A stretch of 57,309 bases of DNA from WO2-35-19 sp964365465 (GCA_964365465.1 CAYIPT010000001.1:1-57309); one strand, 5' to 3'. Counted from the stretch's first letter, positions 24,581 to 34,698 are shown. The notes: a model not told the origin generated them from the letters alone. A program made the numbers and translations.

Positions 24581-25373
24581 AATGATTATTTTTGAGAATA
24601 AATATATATTCCGATGCCCAACCCAGTTTCTCCAACATATTCCTAAGATGATTCCAGCCAAAACCATATCCCGAGACAGCAGGTCCCTTTATGCAACTCA
24701 TTATAGCATACCCGCTATCTTCAAAAAGTTTTTGCCAACTGTTTTTACTCCATGATTGCCATTCTTCAATATGGGTTTTATAATTGCCGTGAATTTGGGG
24801 CAAAAAAATGCGTTTCCATTTATTTATCTTATTTACTTTATTTAAATTAATATTATTTTCAAAATTATTAGTAGTTCCTCTAAAAATCGGCTTCTTTTTA
24901 AAAATTCCGATTAATCTATCTGCAAAAAGCAAAAGAAGGTTTGGATAAAAAAGAAGCAGATATGTAATTTTGAGCATTCTGCCAGGAACAATGTGTATGA
25001 CATATCCATCAAAGGAGAGCATTTTCCTTGTATTCTGCAAAAAAATTTTTTTATTAGAAAGATGCTCAATAAGATTTGATGAAAAAATTAAATCAAATAT
25101 GCCGGAATTAAACATGCCTGATAAAGCATCGGCATCATATGCTTTATAATCCACGCCTATAATTTTGAATTCATCTTTCAAGCGTTTAAAATTTAAGTCA
25201 GAAGAAACAAATTTTGAACACATTGGTTCAATTAAAGTAGTCTGATAACCATCGCCGGCGCCAAATTCTATGCCATTATTAAATTTTTTTACCGGAATCA
25301 AAGAAAATGCTCTTTTTATTTCTTCTTTTCGTATGGTGTGTATATAAGTACTCCAATCATTTTTTAAAAACAT
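24579..25373 (-). CDS. Class I SAM methyltransferase
   Basis: 264 residues. Motif I is NGIEFGAGDGYQTTLI near 34-48, motif II SSDLNFKRL, and FDLIFSSNLIEHLSN near 97-111 is the Methyltransf_11 motif. The C-terminal half (IVPGRMLKITYLLLFYPNLLLLFADRL) is hydrophobic and may touch the membrane. Target unknown, probably a lipid-linked glycan. Monocistronic; converges on the cupin gene's terminator. Confidence 0.78.
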   Translation of the reverse strand: MFLKNDWSTYIHTIRKEEIKRAFSLIPVKKFNNGIEFGAGDGYQTTLIEPMCSKFVSSDLNFKRLKDEFKIIGVDYKAYDADALSGMFNSGIFDLIFSSNLIEHLSNKKIFLQNTRKMLSFDGYVIHIVPGRMLKITYLLLFYPNLLLLFADRLIGIFKKKPIFRGTTNNFENNINLNKVNKINKWKRIFLPQIHGNYKTHIEEWQSWSKNSWQKLFEDSGYAIMSCIKGPAVSGYGFGWNHLRNMLEKLGWASEYIFILKNNH

Positions 25374-25445
25374 AGTTCATTAAAAATTATATTTAGATTA
25401 AAATTTTTTGATTTTGCAAGTTTTTTATAATGTTGTAATATGCAG

Positions 25446-25451
25446 TATAAT
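25446..25451 (+). promoter_or_regulatory. -10 box, predicted leaderless start
   Basis: TATAAT, five bases, then the ATG at 25457. The -35 region is poor. No Shine-Dalgarno. Confidence 0.5.
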
Positions 25452-25456
25452 ATACC

Positions 25457-26959
25457 ATGAATTTTGCCAGGGATAAAGTTTTAAATCTTTTAAGGGCTAA
25501 AAAAATAGCCCTGTTCATTGTTGCTTATAATGCCGAGCGGCATATTCAAAAAACTATTGAAAGAATTCCCAAAGATATAATAAATAGTCTGGCAGAAATT
25601 TATTTTATAGATGATTCTTCAAACGACAAGACGGTAGAAAAAACAAAAGCCGTCTTTAAAAAACTTGGCATAAGAAATTACCGAGTGATGAGAACGCCCT
25701 TCAACCAGGGTTATGGCGGAAATCAAAAAATCGGTTATTACTATGCGATCAAAAATAATTATGATTATGTCATCATGCTCCATGGCGATGGCCAATATCC
25801 TCCGGAATTCATTCCCCTTATTATCGAGCAATTTGAGAACCCTAAAGTTTCCGCGGTCTTTGGCTCAAGAATGATAAATAAATACCAAGCTATTAGAGGA
25901 GGCATGCCTTTGTATAAATGGCTCGGCAATCAGATTTTAACCGGTATAGAGAATAAACTTATGAATTCCCGGCTTTCTGAATTTCATTCCGGTTATCGGG
26001 CTTATTCCGTTAACGCTTTAAAATCCATACCTTTTTATTTAAATAGTAATGATTTTCATTTCGACACGGATATAATCATCCAGTTTTTAGCCAATAATTT
26101 AAAAATTGTTGAGATTTCTATTCCTACTCACTATGGGGATGAGATTTGCCATGTTAATGGTATGAAATATTTTTGGAACTGCATCAAATCAGTCGTGAAA
26201 TATCGTTTCTATAAAATAGGAATTTTTTATCAGCCAAATTTTGATATAAAATCATCCCTTGTCAGAAATTACCCAATCAAAGAAAGCCGAAATTCTCTTC
26301 ACTATTATGTAACCAATAAGCTGCCTTGGAATAAAACAGACAATGTGATTGAGATCGGAGCAAATGATGGTGCTTTATCTGAAAGAGTTTCTCCCTTGGT
26401 AGCTTCTATTGTGGCTGTCGATATTCAAAAGCCAGACTCTCGGCCGGGAATTAAATCAGTCGAGCTTGATCTTAATTCCGACTTTACAGATGCCTTGGGC
26501 CGGAACAAATATGACAGAGTCATTGCTCTGGATGTTATTGAACATCTCTATGACCCGGAAAAATCGATGGCAAGGATAAACAATATCATGAAAACCGGCG
26601 GGAAGCTGTATATTTCAACTGCTAATATAGCTTTTATAATTATGCGAGCCACTCTTTTAATAGGATGGTTTAATTATGGCAAAAGTGGCATTTTGGATAA
26701 AACTCATCATCGTTTGTTTACAGTAAATACCTTAAAAAGACTGCTAAGAAACAGCGGTTTTAAGGTTGAACAAGTGGTTGGGTTTGGTCCCCCCATAGCT
26801 GATAGTATAAGCAATAAAGGAGTCCTTAAAATAATTGACAGGGCCGCAGGATTTTTGGCAAGACTAAAGCCCTCAATATTTAGTTTTAGTTTTCTGATAA
26901 TCGCTGAGAAAAAAGCGCCTTTAGAAGAAATTTACGACCTAACTATGAAATCTGTTTAG
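25457..26959 (+). CDS. Fusion of GT2 glycosyltransferase and SAM methyltransferase
   Basis: 500 residues in two parts. Residues 15-250 are a DPM1-like GT2 (ALFIVAYNAERHIQKTI, FIDDSSNDKT, MLHGDGQYPPE with the DxD-like site). Residues 285-450 are a class I methyltransferase (NVIEIGANDGALSERV near 295, RVIALDVIEHLYDPEK near 352, MKTGGKLYISTANI). It could transfer a sugar and methylate the same product or cap a chain. The two halves sit in one uninterrupted frame with a normal linker. It heads a plus-strand operon of five or six glycan genes. Confidence 0.85.
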   Translation: MNFARDKVLNLLRAKKIALFIVAYNAERHIQKTIERIPKDIINSLAEIYFIDDSSNDKTVEKTKAVFKKLGIRNYRVMRTPFNQGYGGNQKIGYYYAIKNNYDYVIMLHGDGQYPPEFIPLIIEQFENPKVSAVFGSRMINKYQAIRGGMPLYKWLGNQILTGIENKLMNSRLSEFHSGYRAYSVNALKSIPFYLNSNDFHFDTDIIIQFLANNLKIVEISIPTHYGDEICHVNGMKYFWNCIKSVVKYRFYKIGIFYQPNFDIKSSLVRNYPIKESRNSLHYYVTNKLPWNKTDNVIEIGANDGALSERVSPLVASIVAVDIQKPDSRPGIKSVELDLNSDFTDALGRNKYDRVIALDVIEHLYDPEKSMARINNIMKTGGKLYISTANIAFIIMRATLLIGWFNYGKSGILDKTHHRLFTVNTLKRLLRNSGFKVEQVVGFGPPIADSISNKGVLKIIDRAAGFLARLKPSIFSFSFLIIAEKKAPLEEIYDLTMKSV

Positions 26960-26968
26960 AAAATAAAT

Positions 26969-28324
26969 ATGTTTAGGCAATATAAAAAATTTTTAATCCC
27001 GATATTTTTGTGTTTAGTCATAGCATCTTCTTATATGATTATAGACTCAGGGAAAGTGGGTGGTGATGCCATTGATTACGAAGAGTTGTCTAATTCCATA
27101 CTTACAGGAAAATACTCAATTGATGGTGCCACTAGTATGTTGCGAGAACCCGGCTACCCTTTCTTTAGAGCAGTTCTGAAATGGTTACATTTTTCTATGG
27201 GTGGTATTTTGTGGATTCAGATACTTCTCTATGCTATAACTATATTTTTTGTCGGTTTGACTTGCTTCAAAATAGACAATAGAGCTGGTGTTTGGGGAGC
27301 TTGGGGGGCAGCATTATCTTACGGTTTGGCTTTTTATCCGTCGCATCATCTTTCGGAAACATTAACCGCTTTTTTTCTTTCTATTATCGGCCTGCTCTTT
27401 ATCACAACTTTAGACAATCCTAGGTGTAAACATTGGATATTTTTGGGAATGGCGTCAGGAGTTCTTTTATTGACTCGCTACGCTTTTTTTCTGATACCAA
27501 TAGTTTCCGCAGCAGCGATTATAATAACCGCAATAAAAAACAAAATGCTTGATAGAAAAGAGCTCGCCATAAATGTCGTTTTGATGTTTTTAATAATGGG
27601 AATTATAATTTCTCCGTGGGTTATCAGAAACTATAATGAGTTCGGTGAAGCAAATATTGCCGGACGATCTGGCAATATTCTTTACGCCAGAGCTTGGAAA
27701 GCAGAGAAATCATGGCGGTCTCTTTTTGATAGTTATATTTCTGTTTTTATAGGAAGAGGCCTACTTTTTACTATCTATCCCACCAGCCAACCTATATTTC
27801 AAGAACAATGGGACTGGCAGCGAGATACGAATAAATTAAAGCTTTTGGGAGATAGCAATACAGAAGTAAACAAAAACTTAAGAAAAGAAGCTTTTGGAAT
27901 AATTTTCAAAGATTTTAATCAATTTGCCAAGTTTGCCGCTTGGACAGGAGTAGACGGGCTTCGTCTCCTCGCGCTTCCCAATCCTGTAATTGAAGCTCAA
28001 GGTTCTCCAATTGAGGGTACTTACGGCCCGTTGGCCAAAGAAGAAGGGCTGTCTTTAATTCAAATTATCGCTCTGGCTTCAGTGCACATAATCCAATTAT
28101 TATGGTTTGTTTGCATTGTCTTGAGTATTATTTTCGGATTTAGAAAATATGGTTTTCGATTCATCCCCGGCATTTTATTAATCGGTTTCATTTTGCCTCA
28201 CTTGGCTATTGATGATACGGCTAGGTTCGCGGCACCAATGCAACCGTGGCTTTTATCTGGTATTTTCATAACTATCTTATATCCTCTCTATAAAGGTGAT
28301 TTATTAGATATGAAATTTTTTTGA
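26969..28324 (+). CDS. GT-C-type membrane glycosyltransferase (ArnT/PMT-like)
   Basis: 451 residues, about ten membrane helices. The first periplasmic loop has GGDAIDYEELSNSILTGKYS (near 31-50) and then LREPGYPFFRAVLK near 63, the acidic catalytic loop and REPGYP turn common in PMT_2-like enzymes. It would use a polyprenyl-phosphate sugar. The GT2 genes on both sides could make that donor. No start-site Shine-Dalgarno; nine bases after the fusion gene. Confidence 0.75.
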   Translation: MFRQYKKFLIPIFLCLVIASSYMIIDSGKVGGDAIDYEELSNSILTGKYSIDGATSMLREPGYPFFRAVLKWLHFSMGGILWIQILLYAITIFFVGLTCFKIDNRAGVWGAWGAALSYGLAFYPSHHLSETLTAFFLSIIGLLFITTLDNPRCKHWIFLGMASGVLLLTRYAFFLIPIVSAAAIIITAIKNKMLDRKELAINVVLMFLIMGIIISPWVIRNYNEFGEANIAGRSGNILYARAWKAEKSWRSLFDSYISVFIGRGLLFTIYPTSQPIFQEQWDWQRDTNKLKLLGDSNTEVNKNLRKEAFGIIFKDFNQFAKFAAWTGVDGLRLLALPNPVIEAQGSPIEGTYGPLAKEEGLSLIQIIALASVHIIQLLWFVCIVLSIIFGFRKYGFRFIPGILLIGFILPHLAIDDTARFAAPMQPWLLSGIFITILYPLYKGDLLDMKFF

Positions 28325-28350
28325 ATTCGTGATATATTACTTTAACGTAT

Positions 28351-29082
28351 ATGACAATTCCTAAAATCTCAGTGGTTATATTATGTTATAAAGCTGGTAA
28401 TTTCGCCAAAGTATTTCATCAAAAAGTAGCAAAAATTCTGCAGGATAATAACTTGGATTATGAAATAGTTCTTGTCGGCAACTTCTGGGCCGATAAGGGT
28501 GACATTACCCCAGAGGTAGTTCGCCAAATAGCAATAAACGAAGACAGAACGATATCGGTTATTAAGAAAAAAACAACTAAGACACACGGCATGGGCTGGG
28601 ATATGCGCTCCGGACTGGAGGCGGCCACGGGCAGTACCATTGCAGTGATTGATGGTGATGGCCAAATGCCTCCAGAAGACATACCAAAACTTTATAAAAA
28701 ACTTGTGAATGAAAAATTGGATATGTGCAAAGGAAAACGAATTTCACGTGGTGATGGGATATATCGTAGATTTATTTCTCGTATATTTAATGAAATTATG
28801 CAATTACTGTTCCCTGGAATTATTTCAAATGACATAAACGGCAAGCCTAAAATTTTTACACGCGAGGCCTATAACAAATTAAATCTGGAATCCAATGACT
28901 GGTTTATTGACGCCGAGATTATGATAAAAGCCAGTCGAAATAACTTTCGTATCGGCGAAATGGAAGTTATATTCAAAAAAAACCCAGAGCGTCCATCTTT
29001 TATTTCTTTTAAAGCCAATGTTGAATTCATTAAAAATATTATTGTTTGGAGAATGAGAGAATCAAGAATTCTAAAAAAATGA
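28351..29082 (+). CDS. Family 2 glycosyltransferase (polyprenyl-phosphate sugar synthase-like)
   Basis: 243 residues: KISVVILCYKAGNFAKVF at the N-terminus, HGMGWDMRSGLEAATG near 78-93, then VIDGDGQMPPEDIPKL near 97-112 with the DxD site. The NDINGKPKIFTREAY segment near 160 is typical of DPM1/DPMS-like synthases that load sugars on polyprenyl phosphate. It ends in an ATGA overlap with the next gene. Confidence 0.85.
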   Translation: MTIPKISVVILCYKAGNFAKVFHQKVAKILQDNNLDYEIVLVGNFWADKGDITPEVVRQIAINEDRTISVIKKKTTKTHGMGWDMRSGLEAATGSTIAVIDGDGQMPPEDIPKLYKKLVNEKLDMCKGKRISRGDGIYRRFISRIFNEIMQLLFPGIISNDINGKPKIFTREAYNKLNLESNDWFIDAEIMIKASRNNFRIGEMEVIFKKNPERPSFISFKANVEFIKNIIVWRMRESRILKK

Positions 29083-29951
29083 AAAAGAAAATATTCATAA
29101 CTGGAGCAAGTAGTTTTCTGGGTGAAGGTTTGATAGATAAATTAAAAAATACGTACGACATTACAGCTCTTAAACATAACAAACCACTAAAAACATCTGG
29201 AGAAATTAAAGTAATCAACGGAGGAATAGAAGATATTTCATTCTGGCAAACAGAAATACCCCTCATAGATATTGTTATTCATATTGCTTCCATATCTCAC
29301 ACTAATAACCCAAAAAATTATGAGAAAATAAATACTCTTGGCACAGAAAAACTTGTTAAAATGGCCGAAGAAAAAAATGTTAAACAATTTATTTATATTA
29401 GCACTCGAACAATAGGAAGCCAGTGTGGAGCATATGGAGCATCAAGAGAAAAAGCCGAAGGATATATTAAAAATAGCAAAATCCCCCACACAATTATCCG
29501 GGTTGGTGAAGTATATGACGAAAGTTTTACTAGAGCAGAAGGTCTTGGGAAAATAGTTTCTCTCGTTGAAAAAAGTTTCGTCGTTCCCCATGTTGTTGAT
29601 AAAAACACAACTATCGCTCCAATACATATAGATGACGTGCGAGTTGGTATTTTAGCTACTGTTGATAATAAACTCTCTTATGGCAAAACATACACACTTA
29701 CGGGACCAGAAAATTTATCACTAAAACAAGTGATAGAAAGAATATGTAAATTTAAGAAAAAATCCCCTATTATTTTTCCTGTCCCAAGAATTTTTGTTCA
29801 AGTTGTTTACTCTGCCATCACAAAAATCAACAAAAAAGCTGTGCTGGATGGGTTAGAAAGACTTTTGTGGATACGAAAAGAATCATTAAGTGCAAATGTT
29901 TCAAACGATCTCCACATAAACCCAAGATACTTTTTAAGATCTTTTCCTTAA
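29079..29951 (+). CDS. NAD-dependent epimerase/dehydratase (extended SDR)
   Basis: 290 residues. The NAD-binding motif is FITGASSFLGEG near 5-16, VIHIAS near 71 and the active-site YGASREKAEG near 119-128 with the YxxxK pair. It probably reduces or epimerises a nucleotide or lipid-linked sugar. The start at 29079 overlaps the stop of the GT2 gene (ATGA); an in-frame ATG 33 bases earlier would add residues without homology and is rejected. Confidence 0.83.
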   Translation: MKKKIFITGASSFLGEGLIDKLKNTYDITALKHNKPLKTSGEIKVINGGIEDISFWQTEIPLIDIVIHIASISHTNNPKNYEKINTLGTEKLVKMAEEKNVKQFIYISTRTIGSQCGAYGASREKAEGYIKNSKIPHTIIRVGEVYDESFTRAEGLGKIVSLVEKSFVVPHVVDKNTTIAPIHIDDVRVGILATVDNKLSYGKTYTLTGPENLSLKQVIERICKFKKKSPIIFPVPRIFVQVVYSAITKINKKAVLDGLERLLWIRKESLSANVSNDLHINPRYFLRSFP

Positions 29952-29958
29952 AAATAGC

Positions 29959-31425
29959 ATGGATATTTTATTTATTTATCCTCCAATTTCCGTTAATGAA
30001 AGATATGTCATAAGCGCGGGAAAAACCGGTGGCAATTTGCCGCCTCTAGGAATTGCCCAGCTCTCTTCTTATCTTAGAGAAAAAGGAGTTAAGGTTGGTT
30101 TGATTGACAGCGTGATTGAAGATTTTTCAATTGATCAAATAGTTGAAAAAGTGTTTGAGTTTAATCCAAAAATCATAGGGTTTTCCGCCTTAACTCCGAA
30201 TTTTCACCGAGCAGCCGCATTTGCTGCTCTAATCAAAAAAAGCAGGCCGGAAATTTTAATTATTTTGGGCGGGCATCACGCCACGATTTTACCCAAGGAG
30301 ATTTTGGAACAGAATGATTATTTTGATTTAATTGTTTACGGCGAGGGAGAGCTTACGGCCGAAGAAATAATCGATAAATATAAAAAGAGCGGCTGGCGCA
30401 AAAATGTCTTTTTAAATGATTACAATATGTTATCTGGCATAAATGGAATTACATTTAGGCGCGGAAAAGAAGTTGTGATCACACCCCCAAGAGAGTTAAT
30501 CCAAAATCTGGACGAACTGCCATTCCCCGCCTGGGACCTTTTGCCAATGAATAAATATATTCCTCTGCCCAATCAATATAAGAGGACACCTGTAATTAAC
30601 ATGGTGGTCATAAGAGGATGTCCATTTAATTGCAGTTTTTGCTCCAATAATTCCGTCTTTGGCAGGAAAATCAGAGCCATGAGCCCCAAAAGAGTGGTGG
30701 AGCAAATCCGGCATGTAATGAAAAATTACGGCATCAGAGAAATATCTTTTTGGGATGATATGATGACGGCCAATAAAAAATGGATGTATGAATTTTGCGA
30801 TTCGTTGATTAAAAACAAAATTGATATCACTTGGACTTGCTACTCGCGAGTTGACTGTGTTGACGAAGAAATTCTTCGCCACATGAGAAGAGCGGGCTGT
30901 TGGAATATTTTTTTTGGCTACGAGTCGGGGTGCCAGGAACTTTTGAATAACATTAACAAAGGAACAACCCTTAAGCAGATAGAGGTCGCCAATATGCTTT
31001 GCAAGAAGGTTGGCATAGAAATTAGAGCATCTTTTATGATTGCTCTGCCCGGCGAAACTCCTGAAATGGCAAAAAAGACAATAGATTTTGCCAAAAAATT
31101 AAATCCTGATTATGCCCAGTTTTGCATAACAACTCCTTACCCGGGGACCAAACTTTTTGAAGAGGCGTCAAAATATGGAATTTTGACTAAAAATTTTTCC
31201 GAATACAACATCTTTAATGCAGTTTTCGTACCATACGGCTACAAAAACAGAGGGGAAATTGAGACAGTGGAAAGGAGAGCCATGAAAGAATTTTATCTTC
31301 GGCCAAAATATATTTGGGGCCGATTAAAAAAAATAAACAGCTGGGAAGACATTAAAAGATATCTGAAGGGGTTTAGATTTTTTCTTGGATTTTTAGGTAA
31401 AAAGGCAGATAAAAAGAACGGCTAA
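29959..31425 (+). CDS. B12-binding-domain radical SAM protein
   Basis: 488 residues. An N-terminal cobalamin-binding-like domain (LFIYPPISVNERYVISAGKTGGNLPPLGIAQL) is followed by the radical SAM cluster motif CPFNCSFC near 220 and FFGYESGCQELLNNINKGTT. Such proteins methylate or rearrange unactivated carbons; those in glycan islands are rarely characterised. The B12-binding His motif (DxHxxG) is not obvious. Last gene of the plus-strand operon; it converges with a GT-C gene 13 bases away. Confidence 0.85.
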   Translation: MDILFIYPPISVNERYVISAGKTGGNLPPLGIAQLSSYLREKGVKVGLIDSVIEDFSIDQIVEKVFEFNPKIIGFSALTPNFHRAAAFAALIKKSRPEILIILGGHHATILPKEILEQNDYFDLIVYGEGELTAEEIIDKYKKSGWRKNVFLNDYNMLSGINGITFRRGKEVVITPPRELIQNLDELPFPAWDLLPMNKYIPLPNQYKRTPVINMVVIRGCPFNCSFCSNNSVFGRKIRAMSPKRVVEQIRHVMKNYGIREISFWDDMMTANKKWMYEFCDSLIKNKIDITWTCYSRVDCVDEEILRHMRRAGCWNIFFGYESGCQELLNNINKGTTLKQIEVANMLCKKVGIEIRASFMIALPGETPEMAKKTIDFAKKLNPDYAQFCITTPYPGTKLFEEASKYGILTKNFSEYNIFNAVFVPYGYKNRGEIETVERRAMKEFYLRPKYIWGRLKKINSWEDIKRYLKGFRFFLGFLGKKADKKNG

Positions 31426-31438
31426 TTTTATATAAACT

Positions 31439-32932
31439 TCATTTTTTATTTTTACAGTCAACCGTCTTTTGAAATAAAATATAACTATCAAGTTCCCTCT
31501 TAGTGTAACAGGGAGAAAGCATATCCCCATACTCAGGATTGTTTTCTGTCAAAATAAAATCTTTTGTCATATCAGTTAGAGCATTTTTGTCCCCCGCTTC
31601 AAACAACCCCTGCACAGTGAGATATTGAAAATAATTATCCCCTTTCAAAAAAACCACCGCTTCTGGAGAATTGTAAAAAAAAACTTTCTGAGATGAAGGC
31701 ACAACAGATAATGCCTGGGAAAGTATAATATTTCTCGTGCGCGAAACAAAAAAAGAAGTGTCGGAAAGAAAAATTAAATGAAAAAACTGAAATAATATTA
31801 AAACTACGGGAATAAGCATTGTGATTTTTTTTACATATTCATTACTAACTTTTTTAGCAAGAGTTATGATGGCTATCGGAAAAAATAAATATAGCAAAAC
31901 ATTGGCCGGAAAGAAGTAACGATACCATCCTGTTCCAAGGAGATAACCGAGCCAATTGAAAAATATGACAAAAAACAAAAGAAATTCTGATATGCTGAAA
32001 TCTGATTTATCTTTTTTAAAGTATTTCCGCCCGAAGAAAAAAACTAATACAATAAAAAGGAAAAGGAAAAGTACGGGGGTGGATTCAGTCACAAATCTAA
32101 ATAAATTTACGGAAACAGTCTCTACAAGCGACAAAGACGTATTAGACAGAGAAGATGGGCCGTTATTACCGGATTGCGAAACCATCGTTGGAATAATTTT
32201 TGTAATTAAATCTGGAGTCGGAAAATTTATCACGAACCAAAAAAATATTGGGGTAATAAACGCCAATAAGAGTATCAATATATTTTTTTTGTTCTTAATT
32301 TTCTTAATCCAAAAAAACAAAGAAAGAGGCAGGATTACACAAAGTAGAAGCAAATAAAGAGATTTGGTGACCGCAGCTAATCCTAAAAATAGACCTGCCA
32401 ATATGGCAAATTTTTTATTTTCAAAATTGGTTTCTTCAAAATACAAAAGCATGATAGCTCCCAAGCATAAAAAGACCAACCCTGGCACCTCCCCCTGTAC
32501 GGGTCTACCATTACCATAAAAAGGAGAAAAAGAAATGAGCATTAAGACCGACAAAATTGCAGGATAAAAACCGTATTTTTTTTTGGTGTATAAATAAAAA
32601 AGAACAACTAAGACAAACATATAGAGTATCATCGGCAAACGAGCCTGCCATATGCCCGTACCAAAAAGTTTGATGGATACCGCCACAGGAAAAATGACAG
32701 GATAATTAGTCGTAAGTAAGGCTCCAAATTGAAAAAAACTCCCTGGTTGGGTCTGCAATCCGAATACCCCACTTGATGCTACACTTCTTGCAATACTAGT
32801 AAGTATTCCCTCATCAACCCAAACTTTTGGAGTATCCGTAAAACGAAAAACAATTAAAAATGCAGCCGAAACAAAAACGAAACAAATGATTATTCTTTTA
32901 TAATTTAATTTCTGGAGCATTTTTGCAATCAT
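31439..32932 (-). CDS. GT-C-type membrane glycosyltransferase
   Basis: About 497 residues and ten to twelve membrane helices. The first loop reads DTPKVWVDEGILTSIARSVA, with the Asp-Glu pair of ArnT/PMT-like GT-C enzymes. The start is uncertain: ATGs at 32932 and 32920 both overlap the end of the upstream gene by 35 or 23 bases, and neither has a Shine-Dalgarno; a still longer frame runs to 33019. Translational coupling to the upstream GT-C gene is likely. Confidence 0.7.
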   Translation of the reverse strand: MIAKMLQKLNYKRIIICFVFVSAAFLIVFRFTDTPKVWVDEGILTSIARSVASSGVFGLQTQPGSFFQFGALLTTNYPVIFPVAVSIKLFGTGIWQARLPMILYMFVLVVLFYLYTKKKYGFYPAILSVLMLISFSPFYGNGRPVQGEVPGLVFLCLGAIMLLYFEETNFENKKFAILAGLFLGLAAVTKSLYLLLLCVILPLSLFFWIKKIKNKKNILILLLAFITPIFFWFVINFPTPDLITKIIPTMVSQSGNNGPSSLSNTSLSLVETVSVNLFRFVTESTPVLFLFLFIVLVFFFGRKYFKKDKSDFSISEFLLFFVIFFNWLGYLLGTGWYRYFFPANVLLYLFFPIAIITLAKKVSNEYVKKITMLIPVVLILFQFFHLIFLSDTSFFVSRTRNIILSQALSVVPSSQKVFFYNSPEAVVFLKGDNYFQYLTVQGLFEAGDKNALTDMTKDFILTENNPEYGDMLSPCYTKRELDSYILFQKTVDCKNKK

Positions 32933-34643
32933 AAATAAAAGTCTCGATTTTACCGGATTTTTGATTATATATTGTCTCACAGGATGCAAAATATTTTGCG
33001 AACACGGTACTGGAATCAATATGTGGTATATCCACTACTAAAAAATAACCCTTTTCTGCACTTAGTGAAGCAACTTTTTGATTTAAACCGAATTTTGGAT
33101 CTAAATAAAGTCTTTTTTCGTATTTACCTGTTTCCATTATGTTGAATCCACCGTTATCATTATAGACTCTTATAGATTTTATATCGTCATTATTTTTTAT
33201 AAATTCCACAGCATTGTAAACTAGTTTTGAAGCGGAACCGTTTATTCTGCCAAACAGATATTCTTCAGCAAAAACTCCGTTATACAAAAGACCTAGAACC
33301 AAAATACCAATTAGAGCTTGTCTCTTAAAATTATTTTTAATAAAAGACGGAATCACCAGAGCAAAAGAGTAAACCCAGATTAAAGCCATAAAACCAAAGG
33401 AGACATAAAAAGGTATTGGGCCGGAGCCGCCCATAAAAGGAAACAGGAAATTCCACTTCAGAGAAATTATCCGGCCTATCCATTCAGTTTTTGGGTAAAG
33501 TGGTGGAGTAAAATGGTTTAAAAATTGGATGAAAAAAATTAAAAATGAAACCGCAGAAATAGAAATTATTTCTTTTTTGGAGATTTTTTCTTTTTTACCA
33601 ACCAATTTGGCAAAAACCGCTCCCGAAATAATACAAAGAGGTATAATCAAAAACTGAAAGTATCTGTCTAGCGCTCCAATGGAAAAATCAAAAGCAAAAA
33701 GGTAAAAGAAAAGGCCTATAAAAATAAAAAAGAAAAACGGCCTGAGTTTTTGCCAAATATCTTTGTCAACAAAAAATACCGGCAGAAACAGAAGTGGTGA
33801 AGTATACAAAACAGACTTGGCAAACTGGACAAATGTCTGGAGCCATCCTCTGTTTAGAAAACCGGATGAGTTCCAAAAATGCTCCCAGTAGTCAATTGAT
33901 TTTTCCAAAGGAAAGAAAGGGAAAATGAGTTTTGCCAATAGAAGCACAATGATCGCCGCAGTAGCCAGAAGAATGCCGAGCTCTATAAATTTTATAAACC
34001 TTTTTCTGTCAGCGAAAAATCCCCTGATTATTGCAAAATCCAAAGCAAATGCGACTAGAGGCAGGATTCCGCTCACTTTAACCAAAAACCCTCCAACGGC
34101 TCCCACAATGAATAAAATCATCCATATCCAATTTTGAAAATTGAAAATTGCCTGCCCCGTTGCAAGCTTGCTTCGCTTTGGGGAAAATTGAAAATTTGTT
34201 TTTCTTAATTGGAAATAACCTATAGACATAATTAAGAAAAAAGCCGGCATTACCGCCCCATCAACATCAACCATAAGGGAAGCCAAAATTGAATAAAAAG
34301 AAACAGCAAAAAGAAAGGCGGTCCAAAAGGCAATTTTACTTGAATTAAAAATAATCTTAGCCAGATAAAAAATCAAAAATAAATTTATCAGGCCGAAAGC
34401 AAACGGAATGAATCTAAAATTGTCGTAGCCCACGGCGGGGCCCAATTCTCTGTAGACCAGCTCAGCCAGAGGCGGATGCACTACCGCTCCGGGTGCGGAT
34501 ATGGCAGGGTTGGCGTACATCGGCCATTTATATTCATCTTGATGATAGGGATGATGAACGGCCGGCAAGCGAAGAATAACAAAAAAAACCGCTAAAACAA
34601 CAAGCCAAACCCACTCTTTTCTACGCAAAAAATCAAAATTCAT
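32898..34643 (-). CDS. GT-C-type membrane glycosyltransferase (PMT_2-like)
   Basis: 581 residues with about twelve membrane helices; HHPYHQDEYKWPMYA near 31-45 is the catalytic first loop. Residues 148-171 form an odd insert, encoded by a repeat-derived sequence (34130-34200) that falls in the loop between two helices. The C-terminal 130 residues form a soluble domain. Heads a minus-strand pair with the next GT-C gene. Confidence 0.72.
   Translation of the reverse strand: MNFDFLRRKEWVWLVVLAVFFVILRLPAVHHPYHQDEYKWPMYANPAISAPGAVVHPPLAELVYRELGPAVGYDNFRFIPFAFGLINLFLIFYLAKIIFNSSKIAFWTAFLFAVSFYSILASLMVDVDGAVMPAFFLIMSIGYFQLRKTNFQFSPKRSKLATGQAIFNFQNWIWMILFIVGAVGGFLVKVSGILPLVAFALDFAIIRGFFADRKRFIKFIELGILLATAAIIVLLLAKLIFPFFPLEKSIDYWEHFWNSSGFLNRGWLQTFVQFAKSVLYTSPLLFLPVFFVDKDIWQKLRPFFFFIFIGLFFYLFAFDFSIGALDRYFQFLIIPLCIISGAVFAKLVGKKEKISKKEIISISAVSFLIFFIQFLNHFTPPLYPKTEWIGRIISLKWNFLFPFMGGSGPIPFYVSFGFMALIWVYSFALVIPSFIKNNFKRQALIGILVLGLLYNGVFAEEYLFGRINGSASKLVYNAVEFIKNNDDIKSIRVYNDNGGFNIMETGKYEKRLYLDPKFGLNQKVASLSAEKGYFLVVDIPHIDSSTVFAKYFASCETIYNQKSGKIETFIYDCKNAPEIKL
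34130..34200. repeat. Short repeat/palindrome inserted in a GT-C gene
   Basis: Copies of TTGAAAATT-type sequence flank a CCCC...GGGG palindrome (34155-34183) that contains GCAAGCTTGCTTCGC. The whole is read in frame as residues 148-171 of the 32898-34643 protein. The composition is unlike the transmembrane coding sequence on both sides. Confidence 0.6.
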
Positions 34644-34698
34644 ACAAAAAGGCTACCATGAAAACAATTTTATATAAAGGTGATTTCTTAAATATGAA

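Noticed and set aside
29046..29078. Earlier start for the SDR gene
   Set aside because: The NAD motif follows directly on the ATG at 29079, which gives a neat ATGA overlap with the GT2 stop.
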